Shown piece by piece: positions 24,333-32,847 of a DNA stretch of 42,554 nt. Made by a program: the position numbers and the translations under genes. The notes below the pieces were generated by a model, which worked only from the letters and a program-made list of their open reading frames with translations, had not been told where the DNA came from and did not search any database. Position 1 is the first letter of the stretch, and the number at the start of each line of letters is the position of its first letter. This stretch comes from an uncultured Verrucomicrobia subdivision 3 bacterium (GTDB lineage: Bacteria; Verrucomicrobiota; Verrucomicrobiia; Limisphaerales; UBA11358). The stretch lies in NCBI GenBank assembly GCA_903878805.1, contig CAIRJF010000001.1:1-42554 (forward strand), read 5' to 3'.

Positions 24333-24992
24333 CTAGGTTTTTTGCGCGGTGTGCCGGATGTCCTGTGCTTCGCACAGATAGACAACTTCTTCGGCGATGT
24401 TCTTGGCGTGGTCGGCGATGCGTTCAAGGCTTTTCGTGGCGACGATCCAATGCAGACAGCGACCGATGGTGTCGGGATTTTCCGTCATGTGCTGGGCGAG
24501 CTGGTTGTGGATCTCGCGGTTCAGTGCGTCCACTTCCTTGTCACGCGGAACGATGGCGCGGGCGGCGGCGGAATCGCGCTGCACAAACGCGTCGAGCGCA
24601 TCTTTGACCATCTTCAGAGACATGGCGGCCATGCGGTTGATGTCGAGGTTGATTTTCACCGGCGGCTCCTGCGCAAGGTCGCGGGCGCGCTTGGCAATCT
24701 TGGTTGCCTCGTCGCCGATGCGCTCGAGATTTTGCGAAACTTTCATGGCGACGGTGATGAGCCGGAGGTTGCTCGCGAGCGGCGCCTTAGTCAAAAGCAC
24801 AATCGCCATCTCGTCAATTTCCACCTCGAACTGGTCAATGATGTTGTCATCCTCGCGCACTTTGACCGCGAGATTAAAATCGCGCTGGACGAGCGACTGC
24901 ACGGACTGGTTGACGGCGGTCTCGGCACGGCTGGCCATCAGCAAAATCTTTTGCCGCAGCGCTTCCAATCCCATTTCAAAATGATTTTCCAT
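24333..24992 (-). CDS. phoU: Phosphate-specific transport system accessory protein
   Basis: Encodes 219 residues, the normal length. Two PhoU three-helix repeats are seen, each with the metal-binding pattern: EVEIDEMAIVLLTKAPLASNLRLI and GDEATKIAKRA in the first, and NREIHNQLAQHM with SLERIADHAKNIAEEVVY in the second. PhoU represses the Pho response when phosphate is plentiful and restrains Pst uptake. It is the last gene of the unit, 23 bases after pstB. Confidence 0.96.
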   Translation of the reverse strand: MENHFEMGLEALRQKILLMASRAETAVNQSVQSLVQRDFNLAVKVREDDNIIDQFEVEIDEMAIVLLTKAPLASNLRLITVAMKVSQNLERIGDEATKIAKRARDLAQEPPVKINLDINRMAAMSLKMVKDALDAFVQRDSAAARAIVPRDKEVDALNREIHNQLAQHMTENPDTIGRCLHWIVATKSLERIADHAKNIAEEVVYLCEAQDIRHTAQKT

Positions 24993-25015
24993 AATTTGAT
25001 CTGCTGAAAGCTAGC

Positions 25016-25831
25016 TCACCCGAACCGGCCTGTCACATAATCTTCGGTCTGTTTTTTGGAAGGGTTGGTGAAAATTTTCCCCGTCGTGTCAAATTCGATG
25101 AGTTCGCCGATGTAAAAAAACGCCGTGTAATCCGAGATGCGCGCGGCCTGCTGCATATTGTGCGTGACAATGACGATGGTGAAATCTTTTTTCAACTCCA
25201 AAATCAATTCCTCGATGCGCGCGGTGGCGATGGGGTCGAGCGCGCTGGCCGGCTCATCCATCAAAATGATCTCCGGGCGGATGGCGATGGCGCGGGCGAT
25301 GCACAGCCGCTGCTGCTGGCCGCCGGACAGGCCGAGCGCGCTGGTGTGGAGACGGTCTTTGACTTCATCCCACAGCGCGGACTGGCGCAAACTTTTTTCC
25401 ACGGCGGTGTCGAGGTCGGATTTGGCTTTCACGCCATGCAGCCGCAGGCCGTAGGCGACGTTTTCGTAGATGGATTTCGGAAACGGATTGGACTTTTGAA
25501 AAACCATGCCGACCCTTTTGCGGAGTTCAATCACGTCCACGTCGGGACTGTAAATGTCATGTCCGCCAATCTTGCACGAGCCTTCGATGCGGACGTTGTC
25601 AATGAGGTCGTTCATGCGGTTGAGGCAGCGGAGCAGGGTGGATTTGCCGCAGCCGCTCGGTCCGATGAACGCAGTGACGACGCGTTCGCCTAGCGTGACC
25701 GAAATATTTTTCAGCGCCTTGGTCGCGCCGTAAAACAGCGAGAGCGACTCGATCTCGATTAGCGATTGCGCGGACGCAGCACCAGCCTGGGCTTGGGTGA
25801 CGGCGACGCGGGGAATGGAAATCTCGGCCAT
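25016..25831 (-). CDS. pstB: Phosphate ABC transporter ATP-binding protein
   Basis: Encodes 271 residues. All ATPase motifs are intact: Walker [10 protein letters not shown], the Q-loop [17 protein letters not shown] that is specific to PstB, signature [14 protein letters not shown], Walker [14 protein letters not shown] and switch histidine [13 protein letters not shown]. It powers PstC-PstA phosphate import. An extra N-terminal 20 residues precede the usual start region. Six bases separate it from pstA. It contrasts with the degenerate ATPase of the mla unit in the same window. Confidence 0.97.
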   Translation of the reverse strand: MAEISIPRVAVTQAQAGAASAQSLIEIESLSLFYGATKALKNISVTLGERVVTAFIGPSGCGKSTLLRCLNRMNDLIDNVRIEGSCKIGGHDIYSPDVDVIELRKRVGMVFQKSNPFPKSIYENVAYGLRLHGVKAKSDLDTAVEKSLRQSALWDEVKDRLHTSALGLSGGQQQRLCIARAIAIRPEIILMDEPASALDPIATARIEELILELKKDFTIVIVTHNMQQAARISDYTAFFYIGELIEFDTTGKIFTNPSKKQTEDYVTGRFG

Positions 25832-25837
25832 AAAATT

Positions 25838-26827
25838 TCAGTGAAGCGAGCGCATTTTGCGCCGAATTTTGGAGCGGATGATAATCGCCACGATGTTCAG
25901 CGCAAAGGTCAGCAGCAGCAGCGTCAGCACCGTCGCGTAAAGAATCGGACGCGTTTGCTCAATGTTAGGTGACTGCGTGGATAGCACAAAAATATGGTAG
26001 CCCAAGTCCATGAACTGGTCACTCAAATGCGCGGGCAGCGACGCCATGTAATAGGCGACGCCGGTGAAAAGAATCGGCGCGACCTCGCCCGCCGCGCGGC
26101 TGACGGCGAGGATGCCACCGGTCATGATGCCGGGCAACGCCTGCGGCAAAACGATTTTTAAAATGGTTTCCAGTTTGGTCGCACCCAGCGCCAGGCTGGC
26201 TTCGCGCAGGCCGGGCGGAATGGCTTTCAGCGATTCTTCGGTGGCGACGATGACGACCGGCAGCGTCATCACCGCGAGCGTGAGTGACGCCCAGATGAGC
26301 GCGGGCTGGCCCCAGACGGCACTGGTGTTGTGCAGCACGGTGTCCAAGTTTTTGCCGACGAAGTTGATGAAGAAGCCGAGGCCGAACAGGCCGAACACGA
26401 TGGACGGCACGCCAGCGAGATTGTTGACGGCCGCGCGGATGATGCGCGTGATGATGGAGGTGTTCGCCGCGTATTCAGTCAAATAAATCGCAGTGATGAC
26501 GCCGACGGGAATGACGAAAATCGTCATCATAATCACGCGGAATGACGTGCCGACAATCATCGGCAGAACGCCGGTCGTGTTCGCGTCGAAGAAATCCTTC
26601 TTCGGAATCGTCGAGACGAAATGCCACGAGATGGCGCTCCAGCCGTTGACGATGATGTTTAGCAGGATGGTCGCAAGAATGCCGAGGATGAGCAGCGTGG
26701 CGAGTCCCGTCAGGCCGGAAAAAAAGAACGACCCGAAATCGAAACGCTCCGCGCGGAAATGGCGGGTGAGGCGCGCGGTGTCCCCGGAATTTTCCGGCAG
26801 ATATTCAGGCGGCGTCACCGTGTTCAT
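25838..26827 (-). CDS. pstA: Phosphate ABC transporter permease PstA
   Basis: Encodes 329 residues with six membrane helices. The inner-membrane permease signature is EESLKAIPPGLREASLALGATKLETILKIVLPQALPGIMTGG. An N-terminal cytoplasmic tail of about 35 residues precedes helix 1. It forms the phosphate channel with PstC. Start ATG overlaps the pstC stop by four bases, indicating coupled translation. Confidence 0.95.
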   Translation of the reverse strand: MNTVTPPEYLPENSGDTARLTRHFRAERFDFGSFFFSGLTGLATLLILGILATILLNIIVNGWSAISWHFVSTIPKKDFFDANTTGVLPMIVGTSFRVIMMTIFVIPVGVITAIYLTEYAANTSIITRIIRAAVNNLAGVPSIVFGLFGLGFFINFVGKNLDTVLHNTSAVWGQPALIWASLTLAVMTLPVVIVATEESLKAIPPGLREASLALGATKLETILKIVLPQALPGIMTGGILAVSRAAGEVAPILFTGVAYYMASLPAHLSDQFMDLGYHIFVLSTQSPNIEQTRPILYATVLTLLLLTFALNIVAIIIRSKIRRKMRSLH

Positions 26828-27969
26828 CGTTTGCCCTCCAGTTTCAATTTGAAGCGATGGATGACGAAATCGCCAATCATGTTCGATACGAAGGTCGCGG
26901 CGAAGAGCAGCGCGCCGAGCATGAACAAAATCCGGTAATGTGGCCCGCCGGAAACGGCCTCGGCCATTTCGGCGGCGATGGTCGTCGTGATGCTGCGCGC
27001 GGAATCAAAAACATTCCACGACATCACGCTGGCGGAGCAGACCATAAGAACAATCATCGTTTCGCCGATGGCGCGGCCAAAGCCTAGGACGGCGGCGGCG
27101 AAAACGCCCGGCAGCGCGGCAGGTAAAACGATTTGCCACGCCGTTTGCCAGCGCGAAGCGCCGAGCGCGAGCGCGGCCTGCGTGTAGGCGCGCGGCACGC
27201 TGGTGAGCGCATCCTCGGCGATAGAAAAAATCACGGGGATGACGGCGAAGCCCAGCGCGAGGCCGGCGACGAAGGCATTGAGCCGCGTTTGATAATGAAA
27301 AATAGACTGCAATACGGTCGCCATGACGAGCAACGCAAAGAAGCCGACGACGACGGAAGGAATGCCCGAGAGCATCTCGATGGCTGGTTTCAAGAATTCA
27401 CGCAGGCGCGGGCGCGCGAGTTGCGAGACATAGATCGCCGCGCCGACGGCGAGCGGCACGGCGAAGAGCAGCCCGACCAAGGTGACTTTCAGCGTGCCGA
27501 CGACGAGCGGTATGATGTTGAATTTTTTGATTTCGCCGACAGGCTGCCAGATGTATTCCGGTTTGTCGTAGTCGGTCCATTGATGCGCCCGGACAAGGTA
27601 TTGCCATTCCGTCGTGTTGATGCGGGCGTCGGGGTCGTTGCGAAAATTTTCGGGGATGTCGTCCTGCCCTTCGGCTTTGATGTCCATCAAGGTGCGCAGG
27701 GTTGACTTGGGTAACTTGGCAAATTGCTCCGGCGTGATTTCAAGGTAGGCCGCTAGTTCGGCGGCAGAATGTTTGTCCATCTCGTCCGGCGGAATCGGCT
27801 TCTGGACAAGCGCGGTGTTGGTTTGCCCAAAAAAGACCGGCAGCGCCTCCCGCGCGACGAAGAGGAAAATCAGCAGCACCATCAAAATGGCTGACAGCGA
27901 GACGAGGAAAATAAATTTTTCCGCCAGCCATTCGCCGGGGCGTGCCTTGTGGCCGCGATGAATGCCCAT
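26824..27969 (-). CDS. pstC: Phosphate ABC transporter permease PstC, with extended periplasmic loop
   Basis: About 381 residues from ATG 27969. Helix 1 spans about 18-39. The loop before helix 2 is unusually long (about 48-152), with acidic and proline-rich sequence and a helical segment (HSAAELAAYLEITPEQFAKL). The remaining helices carry the permease motif EDALTSVPRAYTQAALALGASRWQTAWQIVLPAALPG. The start is uncertain: longer frames (GTG 28014, ATG 28056) would overlap or run through a terminator-like hairpin downstream of pstS, so I prefer 27969. It is followed by pstA with overlap. Confidence 0.9.
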   Translation of the reverse strand: MGIHRGHKARPGEWLAEKFIFLVSLSAILMVLLIFLFVAREALPVFFGQTNTALVQKPIPPDEMDKHSAAELAAYLEITPEQFAKLPKSTLRTLMDIKAEGQDDIPENFRNDPDARINTTEWQYLVRAHQWTDYDKPEYIWQPVGEIKKFNIIPLVVGTLKVTLVGLLFAVPLAVGAAIYVSQLARPRLREFLKPAIEMLSGIPSVVVGFFALLVMATVLQSIFHYQTRLNAFVAGLALGFAVIPVIFSIAEDALTSVPRAYTQAALALGASRWQTAWQIVLPAALPGVFAAAVLGFGRAIGETMIVLMVCSASVMSWNVFDSARSITTTIAAEMAEAVSGGPHYRILFMLGALLFAATFVSNMIGDFVIHRFKLKLEGKR

Positions 27970-28017
27970 CCAGCCGTGGCTGCGGCGCGATTCGTTTTGA
28001 GGGCTGGGTGTCACGGC

Positions 28018-28069
28018 AAAAAACTGGTGCGGGCGGGGCGGAAACCTCAACCGCATCCGCGCCGCCCGC
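28018..28069 (-). terminator. Terminator/attenuator between pstS and pstC
   Basis: Minus strand: GCGGGCGG (28069-28062) pairs with CCGCCCGC (28036-28029) over a 25-base loop, then five bases and TTTTTT (28023-28018). A partial terminator here would give more PstS than membrane components, as known in other pst operons. Confidence 0.55.
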
Positions 28070-28100
28070 GTGGGTGATCAGCGGAGGAACCGCGATGGAA

Positions 28101-28949
28101 TCAATTGTTGCTGCGGAGATTTTTCGGCAGCGGATAATAGCCTACATCCTTGACATATTTTTGGCCGTCGTCGCTGCGGATCCAAGTAAGGTATTCGGCG
28201 ATCTCGCCCTTGTCTTTGGCCGGATCCACATAGACAAAAAGATGGCGCCAGATGGGATAGGTTCCATTCATGACCGTTTCCTCGTTCGGGGCGATGGCTG
28301 GCGAAGTGTCGGTCTTTTTGATCGCGAGCAGCTTGCTGCTGCCACCATAAGCAGCGCCACCGTAGCCGATGCCGTTCTTGTCCTTCAACACCGCCTGCAC
28401 GATGGCCGCCGTGCCCGGCATGGTCTGCGCACTGGCGGCAAAGTCTTTGCCCAATAAAACGTTGGCCTTGAAAAACTCGTAGGTTCCAGAACTGTTTTCG
28501 CGGCTATACACGGTGATGGGCGCGTCCGCTCCGCCAATTTCCTTCCAGTTTTTGATCTTGCCGGTGAAGATGTCGCCAACTTGCGCGACGGAAAGTTCTT
28601 TCAACGGATTTTCCGGGTTCACATAAACGGACAAACCGTCGAGCGCCACCTTGTATTCGGTCGGGCGCTTGCCGCCCTCAAAGACGGCGGCGCATTTCAT
28701 TTGCTCCGCCGGTTTGATTTTGCGCGAGGCGTCGCACAAATCGGTGGTCTGGTTCTGGAGCGCGGCGAAGCCGATGCCCGAGCCGCCGCCGGAGACGGAG
28801 ATGTTCACATTTGAGTGGCTGCCCATGTAGACCTCCGCCCATTTCTGCGCGAGGATCAGCAGCGTGTCTGAGCCTTTGACGGTGATGTTGCCGGCAAAGG
28901 CGTGGGCGGCCAGAAGGGAAGCCCCGAGTATAGTGGCAAATTTTTTCAT
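28101..28949 (-). CDS. pstS: Phosphate-binding periplasmic protein PstS
   Basis: Encodes 282 residues with a signal peptide (MKKFATILGASLLAAHAFAG). Ligand-binding segments are visible: KGSDTLLILAQKWAEVY near the N-terminus, ISVSGGGSGIGFAAL, then SRENSSGTYEFFK, which supplies further phosphate contacts. It is of the shorter PstS type. It captures phosphate for PstCAB. Upstream lie two Pho-box-like repeats and a CATACT -10 ending six bases before the ATG, so the mRNA may lack a leader. Confidence 0.95.
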   Translation of the reverse strand: MKKFATILGASLLAAHAFAGNITVKGSDTLLILAQKWAEVYMGSHSNVNISVSGGGSGIGFAALQNQTTDLCDASRKIKPAEQMKCAAVFEGGKRPTEYKVALDGLSVYVNPENPLKELSVAQVGDIFTGKIKNWKEIGGADAPITVYSRENSSGTYEFFKANVLLGKDFAASAQTMPGTAAIVQAVLKDKNGIGYGGAAYGGSSKLLAIKKTDTSPAIAPNEETVMNGTYPIWRHLFVYVDPAKDKGEIAEYLTWIRSDDGQKYVKDVGYYPLPKNLRSNN

Positions 28950-28955
28950 GCGTTG

Positions 28956-29001
28956 AGTATGGCTGATTTAATTGAATTTCAACTGTTACAATTTGGTGAC
29001 G
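28956..29001 (-). promoter_or_regulatory. Pho-box-like operator and promoter of pstS
   Basis: Two direct repeats on an 11-bp period, CGTCACCAAAT (29001-28991) and TGTAACAGTTG (28990-28980), then a -10 CATACT (28961-28956), six bases before ATG 28949. There is no conventional -35, as expected of a PhoB-activated promoter. Confidence 0.6.
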
Positions 29002-29002
29002 T

Positions 29003-30358
29003 TTAAAATTTCCACATCAGGTCCGCCATGACGTGAACTGCGGTGTTGTTTGGCTCCTTCACGTTGCCATAGAGCGTGCTGTTGATGAGACTGTCCACAT
29101 AGCCGGTCAGCGAGAGTGTCAGCGAGTCGGTGAAGGAATAATCAAATTGAACCCGGTGCCCCTGCATATTTGTTCCGCCGTAAGCACCAACGGCACCCGC
29201 CACCGGCGCGTTTTGGTAGTAGGCCAGAAAATCATCGTCCACCAACTGGTCATACCAGGCATCCGCCTGCAGACACTCATAGCGATACGATAAATCCCAG
29301 GTATGCCGTGTGCCGGACTTGCCCAGCGTCGCGCCCACCCAATAACCCATGTTGTTCTGGCCGACGGCCGGATTATTCATGTATTCACCGCCAACTTTCA
29401 CCGGAAACGGGCCGTTGTTGAACGGAAAACTGTCGAGTGTATACGTCACGCTCGCATCCGCAATGATGGGATTGTAATTGTATAACAACACGCCCGAACC
29501 ATTGCGGGTGTTGCCCTGGTTTACGTAAGGCACATTGGCCACGGTGAGCTGTGCCGGGCTGCCGAGCATCAGCGTGCCGATGCCCACGGTGCTGGCTATC
29601 TTCGGCGTCCACTTGGAGTTAAACAACACCTGTCCGCCATACATCGCTGGATCTCGGGTGGAATTTGCTTCCTCGTCCTGCACAAACGCGCCGCCGGTGA
29701 AGGAAATTGAGTGAACATCATTAAACGTGTAGCCGCCGGTGATCGCCGCGCCCTCCGGCGTCAAATCCGGGTCAAACACCATCGGCGTGAATACAAACGG
29801 ATTGTCCATCTTGCCGATGGTCGCCGCCAGCAGCCAGCCGTCGGAATTGATCGCCGTCCATTTGCCGTAGGCTGTATCAATGTAAATATTTTTCTTCGTG
29901 TCGTTGTTTTGCGCCGTCGAGTTGCTCGACAAAGGATTGCCCTGACCGTAGGAGCCAGTCGCATCGCCGCTGCCCAGCCGGAAACCCACCTCCAAGTTGT
30001 CCAACATATTTGCCACGATGCCGAAGCGCAGACGGTAGCGGTAACGCGCGCGGTTCACATAGTTGCTGTTGTCCGGCGTGGAAATTTGATCTACCCGCCC
30101 GCGAAAATCGCCGCCGATCTTGTAACTCGTCACCCAGTCGGGCATCCCCGTTTTGGCTTGAAGCGCCGTCTTGAAATCACTATCTGACTGTTCGCGCAAA
30201 TCCTTCGCCTCGTCCGTCGTCAAAATCCCCTTGTCCACCAGCTTGTCAATCAGCGCGTCCGATGACTGCGCATGCGCCTGACTCGCCAATCCCACCAGTG
30301 CCGAAGCCCCCGCCACCAGCGCAATTCTGGCCGACTTGATTCGTTTTAATTTCTTCAT
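29003..30358 (-). CDS. Putative porin, probably phosphate-starvation induced
   Basis: Encodes 451 residues from ATG 30358, with a signal peptide (MKKLKRIKSARIALVAGASA, cleaved after AHA). A short helical segment (ALIDKLVDKGILTTDEAKDLREQ, about 35-60) resembles the periplasmic neck of putative-porin families. About 16 predicted amphipathic strands follow, ending in a terminal phenylalanine (VMADLMWKF), the usual outer-membrane signature. It sits upstream of pstS on the same strand, behind five Pho-box-like repeats, so it is likely the outer-membrane route for phosphate. The porin fold is inferred from pattern, not a firm family match. Confidence 0.82.
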   Translation of the reverse strand: MKKLKRIKSARIALVAGASALVGLASQAHAQSSDALIDKLVDKGILTTDEAKDLREQSDSDFKTALQAKTGMPDWVTSYKIGGDFRGRVDQISTPDNSNYVNRARYRYRLRFGIVANMLDNLEVGFRLGSGDATGSYGQGNPLSSNSTAQNNDTKKNIYIDTAYGKWTAINSDGWLLAATIGKMDNPFVFTPMVFDPDLTPEGAAITGGYTFNDVHSISFTGGAFVQDEEANSTRDPAMYGGQVLFNSKWTPKIASTVGIGTLMLGSPAQLTVANVPYVNQGNTRNGSGVLLYNYNPIIADASVTYTLDSFPFNNGPFPVKVGGEYMNNPAVGQNNMGYWVGATLGKSGTRHTWDLSYRYECLQADAWYDQLVDDDFLAYYQNAPVAGAVGAYGGTNMQGHRVQFDYSFTDSLTLSLTGYVDSLINSTLYGNVKEPNNTAVHVMADLMWKF

Positions 30359-30384
30359 GTTTTTTGGATTAAAAAAGCCGCCAA

Positions 30385-30439
30385 AGATTGCAACAATTCG
30401 GTTACAAACGTGTGGCGCAATGGTTACGATTGTGTGACA
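30385..30439 (-). promoter_or_regulatory. Five-unit Pho-box-like operator upstream of the porin gene
   Basis: Minus strand units of 11 bases each: TGTCACACAAT, CGTAACCATTG, CGCCACACGTT, TGTAACCGAAT, TGTTGCAATCT (30439 down to 30385). A possible -10 TTTAAT lies at 30373-30368, nine bases before ATG 30358. Confidence 0.65.
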
Positions 30440-30457
30440 ACGCGGGCGGATTGACAA

Positions 30458-31456
30458 TCATCTTGCTGAAATTTCCAGCATCCGTTCCATCGGCAAACGC
30501 GCCCGCTCAATTATTTCCTTGGGCAGCTCCACGCGCGGCGCGAGGTTTTTCATGCAGTCACGCACTTTTTCAAGCGTGTTCATCTTCATGAATTTGCACT
30601 CGCTGCAACGGCAGCCATCCGTCGGCAGCTTCATCGCGTTAAAAACCGGCGCGCAAAGAAATTCTTTTTCCGGACATTCCTTCTGCATCCGGTGAATGAT
30701 GCCGGACTCCGTCACAATCACGAACCGCTTGGCTGAGTCGTTTTTGCAGAACGTAATCATCTTCTCCGTCGAACAAACCGCGTCCGCCAAATCACGCACC
30801 TCGCGCAAACTTTCCGGATGAACAATAATTTTCGCATCAGGAAACTGCCGTTTCGCCGCCAAAACTTGCTCGCGCTGAAACTCCACATGCGCGTAACAAT
30901 TCCCCTTCCACAAAGTCATCTTGCGATCCGTCTGTTCCATCACCCATTGCCCCAGATTTTCGTCCGGCACAAACAGCAAATCACGATCCTTCGGCGCGGC
31001 GTTTACGATTTTTTCCGCATTGCCGCTCGTCACGATGACATCGCACAATGCCTTCACCGCCGCGCTGCAATTGATGTAAGCAATCGTCCAGAAATTCGGA
31101 TTCGTCGCCTGCAACGCTGCCAGTTTTTCCGCCGGACAACTTTCTTCCAGCGAACAACCCGCGTCGCGATCCGGCAACACAACGATTTTGTTCGGATTCA
31201 AAATCTTCGCCGTCTCCGCCATGAAATGCACACCGCAGAACACGATGACATCCGCATCCGTTTTGGCCGCCTGCTGCGCGAGCCCGAGCGAATCACCAAC
31301 AAAATCAGCCACATCCTGAATCTCCGGCACCTGATAATTGTGCGCGAGAATGACCGCGTTAAGCTGCTTCTTGAGGGTAAAAATTTCGTGCGCGAGCGGC
31401 GTAAATTTATTTTTACTCATCCCCGCGCGCGGCTGCATTTCGGCGACATCAATCAT
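30458..31456 (-). CDS. nadA: Quinolinate synthase
   Basis: Encodes 332 residues, the short NadA type. It condenses iminoaspartate and dihydroxyacetone phosphate to quinolinate in NAD synthesis and carries a 4Fe-4S cluster. Likely ligands are C130 (YINCSAAVKA), C187 (GNCYAH) and a cysteine of CRCSECKFM (284 or 287). ILAHNYQVPEIQDVADFVGDSLGL is the N-terminal substrate motif. nadB and nadC are not in the window. Its promoter overlaps the end of purD, and it ends just before the porin operator. Confidence 0.96.
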   Translation of the reverse strand: MIDVAEMQPRAGMSKNKFTPLAHEIFTLKKQLNAVILAHNYQVPEIQDVADFVGDSLGLAQQAAKTDADVIVFCGVHFMAETAKILNPNKIVVLPDRDAGCSLEESCPAEKLAALQATNPNFWTIAYINCSAAVKALCDVIVTSGNAEKIVNAAPKDRDLLFVPDENLGQWVMEQTDRKMTLWKGNCYAHVEFQREQVLAAKRQFPDAKIIVHPESLREVRDLADAVCSTEKMITFCKNDSAKRFVIVTESGIIHRMQKECPEKEFLCAPVFNAMKLPTDGCRCSECKFMKMNTLEKVRDCMKNLAPRVELPKEIIERARLPMERMLEISAR

Positions 31457-31462
31457 AGCGCA

Positions 31463-31491
31463 AAGTTACTTGTCCAATGTGAACTCGTCAA
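31463..31491 (-). promoter_or_regulatory. Promoter of nadA (leaderless type)
   Basis: Minus strand: -35 TTGACG (31491-31486), 17-bp spacer, -10 TAACTT (31468-31463), six bases to ATG 31456. The -35 overlaps the purD stop codon. Confidence 0.65.
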
Positions 31492-32783
31492 ACCGCCAAC
31501 GCCTTCGCCGCGATGTCGCGGCGGAACTGCGCGCCGTCGAAATGGATTTTCTCCACGGCGGCATAGGCGGCGGCTTGCGCGGTTTTCAAATCCTTGCCCA
31601 ACGCCGTCACGCCTAAAACGCGCCCGCCATGCGTCACAATTTGCCTGTCCTTAAAGGCTGTTCCCGCGTGAAAAACTTTTGTATGCGGTAATTTGTTCGC
31701 CGCATCGAGGCCGGAAATGACTTTTCCTTTTGCGTAATTTCCCGGATAGCCGCCGCTCGCCATCACGACGCAAACGCTTGCGAGCGGACTCCATTTCAAT
31801 TCGTGCTTCGCCAAAGTGCCGTTCGCGCTCGCGTCCAGCAGTTCCACCAAATCGTTTTCCAACCGCGTCAGATAAACCTGCGTCTCCGGATCGCCGAAGC
31901 GCGCGTTGAATTCCAAAATCTTCGGCCCATTTTTCGTCAGCATCACGCCGGGATAAAGCAATCCGCGATAATCAATTTTTTCTTCAATGCAGCCGCGCAT
32001 AAAAGGCTCAAGCACTTTCGCGGCGACATCGGCGAGCTGCGCATCATTCAAAAACGGCGTCGGCGAATACGTTCCCATGCCGCCGGTGTTCAGGCCGAGG
32101 TCGCCGTCCAGCGCGCGTTTGTGGTCTTGCGAAGTCGGAAAAATTTTCGCCGTCGTGCCGTCGCACAGCGCGTGGAGCGAAACTTCAATGCCTTCCAGAA
32201 ATTCTTGAATCACCACATTCGCGCCCGCCGCACCGAATGCCTTGCTTACCATGATTTCATCCACGGCTTTTTCGGCTTCGGCTTGGTTCGCACAAATCAA
32301 AACACCTTTGCCGAGTGCGAGACCGTCGGCCTTCACCACACATTTACCGCCGAGCGTGGCGCAGAATTTCTTCGCGGCAACCGTTTCGGAAAAAGTTCCC
32401 GCCGCTGCCGTCGGGATGCCGTATTTCTCCATGAACTTTTGCGAGAAAACTTTTGAAGCCTCGAACTGGGATGCCTTCTGGTTCACGCCCCAAATCTTTA
32501 AGCCGTTTTTTTGAAATAAATCAACAATGCCCAGCGCGAGCGGGTTGTCCGGGCCGACGACGGTGAAATCCACTTTCTTCTCCTGCGCGAACGCGAGCAG
32601 CTTCGGCAAATCTTCGGCGGAGATGTGGACGCATTCAACGAGCTCGCCATTTTTTGCGAGGCGCTCCTGCGCGATGCCCGCGTTGCCGGGCGCGCACCAC
32701 ATCTGCGTGGCGTGCGGCGACTGCGCGAGTTTCCAAACGAGGGCGTGTTCGCGTCCGCCCGAACCGATGACTAAAATTTTCAT
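31488..32783 (-). CDS. purD: Phosphoribosylamine--glycine ligase
   Basis: Encodes 431 residues, the usual length. The start is ATG 32783 (MKILVIGSGGREHALVWKLA), not an upstream in-frame codon at 32804. ATP-grasp features follow: CVVKADGLALGKGVLIC, HKRALDGDLGLNTGGMGTYSP, and LEFNARFGDPETQVYL with the metal-binding glutamate and asparagine. It catalyses the second step of purine synthesis. It follows purM across 64 bases; the two purine genes are often adjacent. Confidence 0.97.
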   Translation of the reverse strand: MKILVIGSGGREHALVWKLAQSPHATQMWCAPGNAGIAQERLAKNGELVECVHISAEDLPKLLAFAQEKKVDFTVVGPDNPLALGIVDLFQKNGLKIWGVNQKASQFEASKVFSQKFMEKYGIPTAAAGTFSETVAAKKFCATLGGKCVVKADGLALGKGVLICANQAEAEKAVDEIMVSKAFGAAGANVVIQEFLEGIEVSLHALCDGTTAKIFPTSQDHKRALDGDLGLNTGGMGTYSPTPFLNDAQLADVAAKVLEPFMRGCIEEKIDYRGLLYPGVMLTKNGPKILEFNARFGDPETQVYLTRLENDLVELLDASANGTLAKHELKWSPLASVCVVMASGGYPGNYAKGKVISGLDAANKLPHTKVFHAGTAFKDRQIVTHGGRVLGVTALGKDLKTAQAAAYAAVEKIHFDGAQFRRDIAAKALAV

Positions 32784-32847
32784 GCAAATTTGCCGCCGAG
32801 TCACCGAGTTGGGAAATTATTTTCTCTCCGTCTCTGTGGCTAAAAAA

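Noticed and set aside
24342-25007. Long plus-strand open frame opposite phoU (221 codons), and similar long frames opposite pheT, purD, purM and pilT
   Set aside because: The opposite strand encodes an unmistakable conserved protein in each case. The antisense products are Arg/His/Val-rich shadows typical of high-GC coding DNA.
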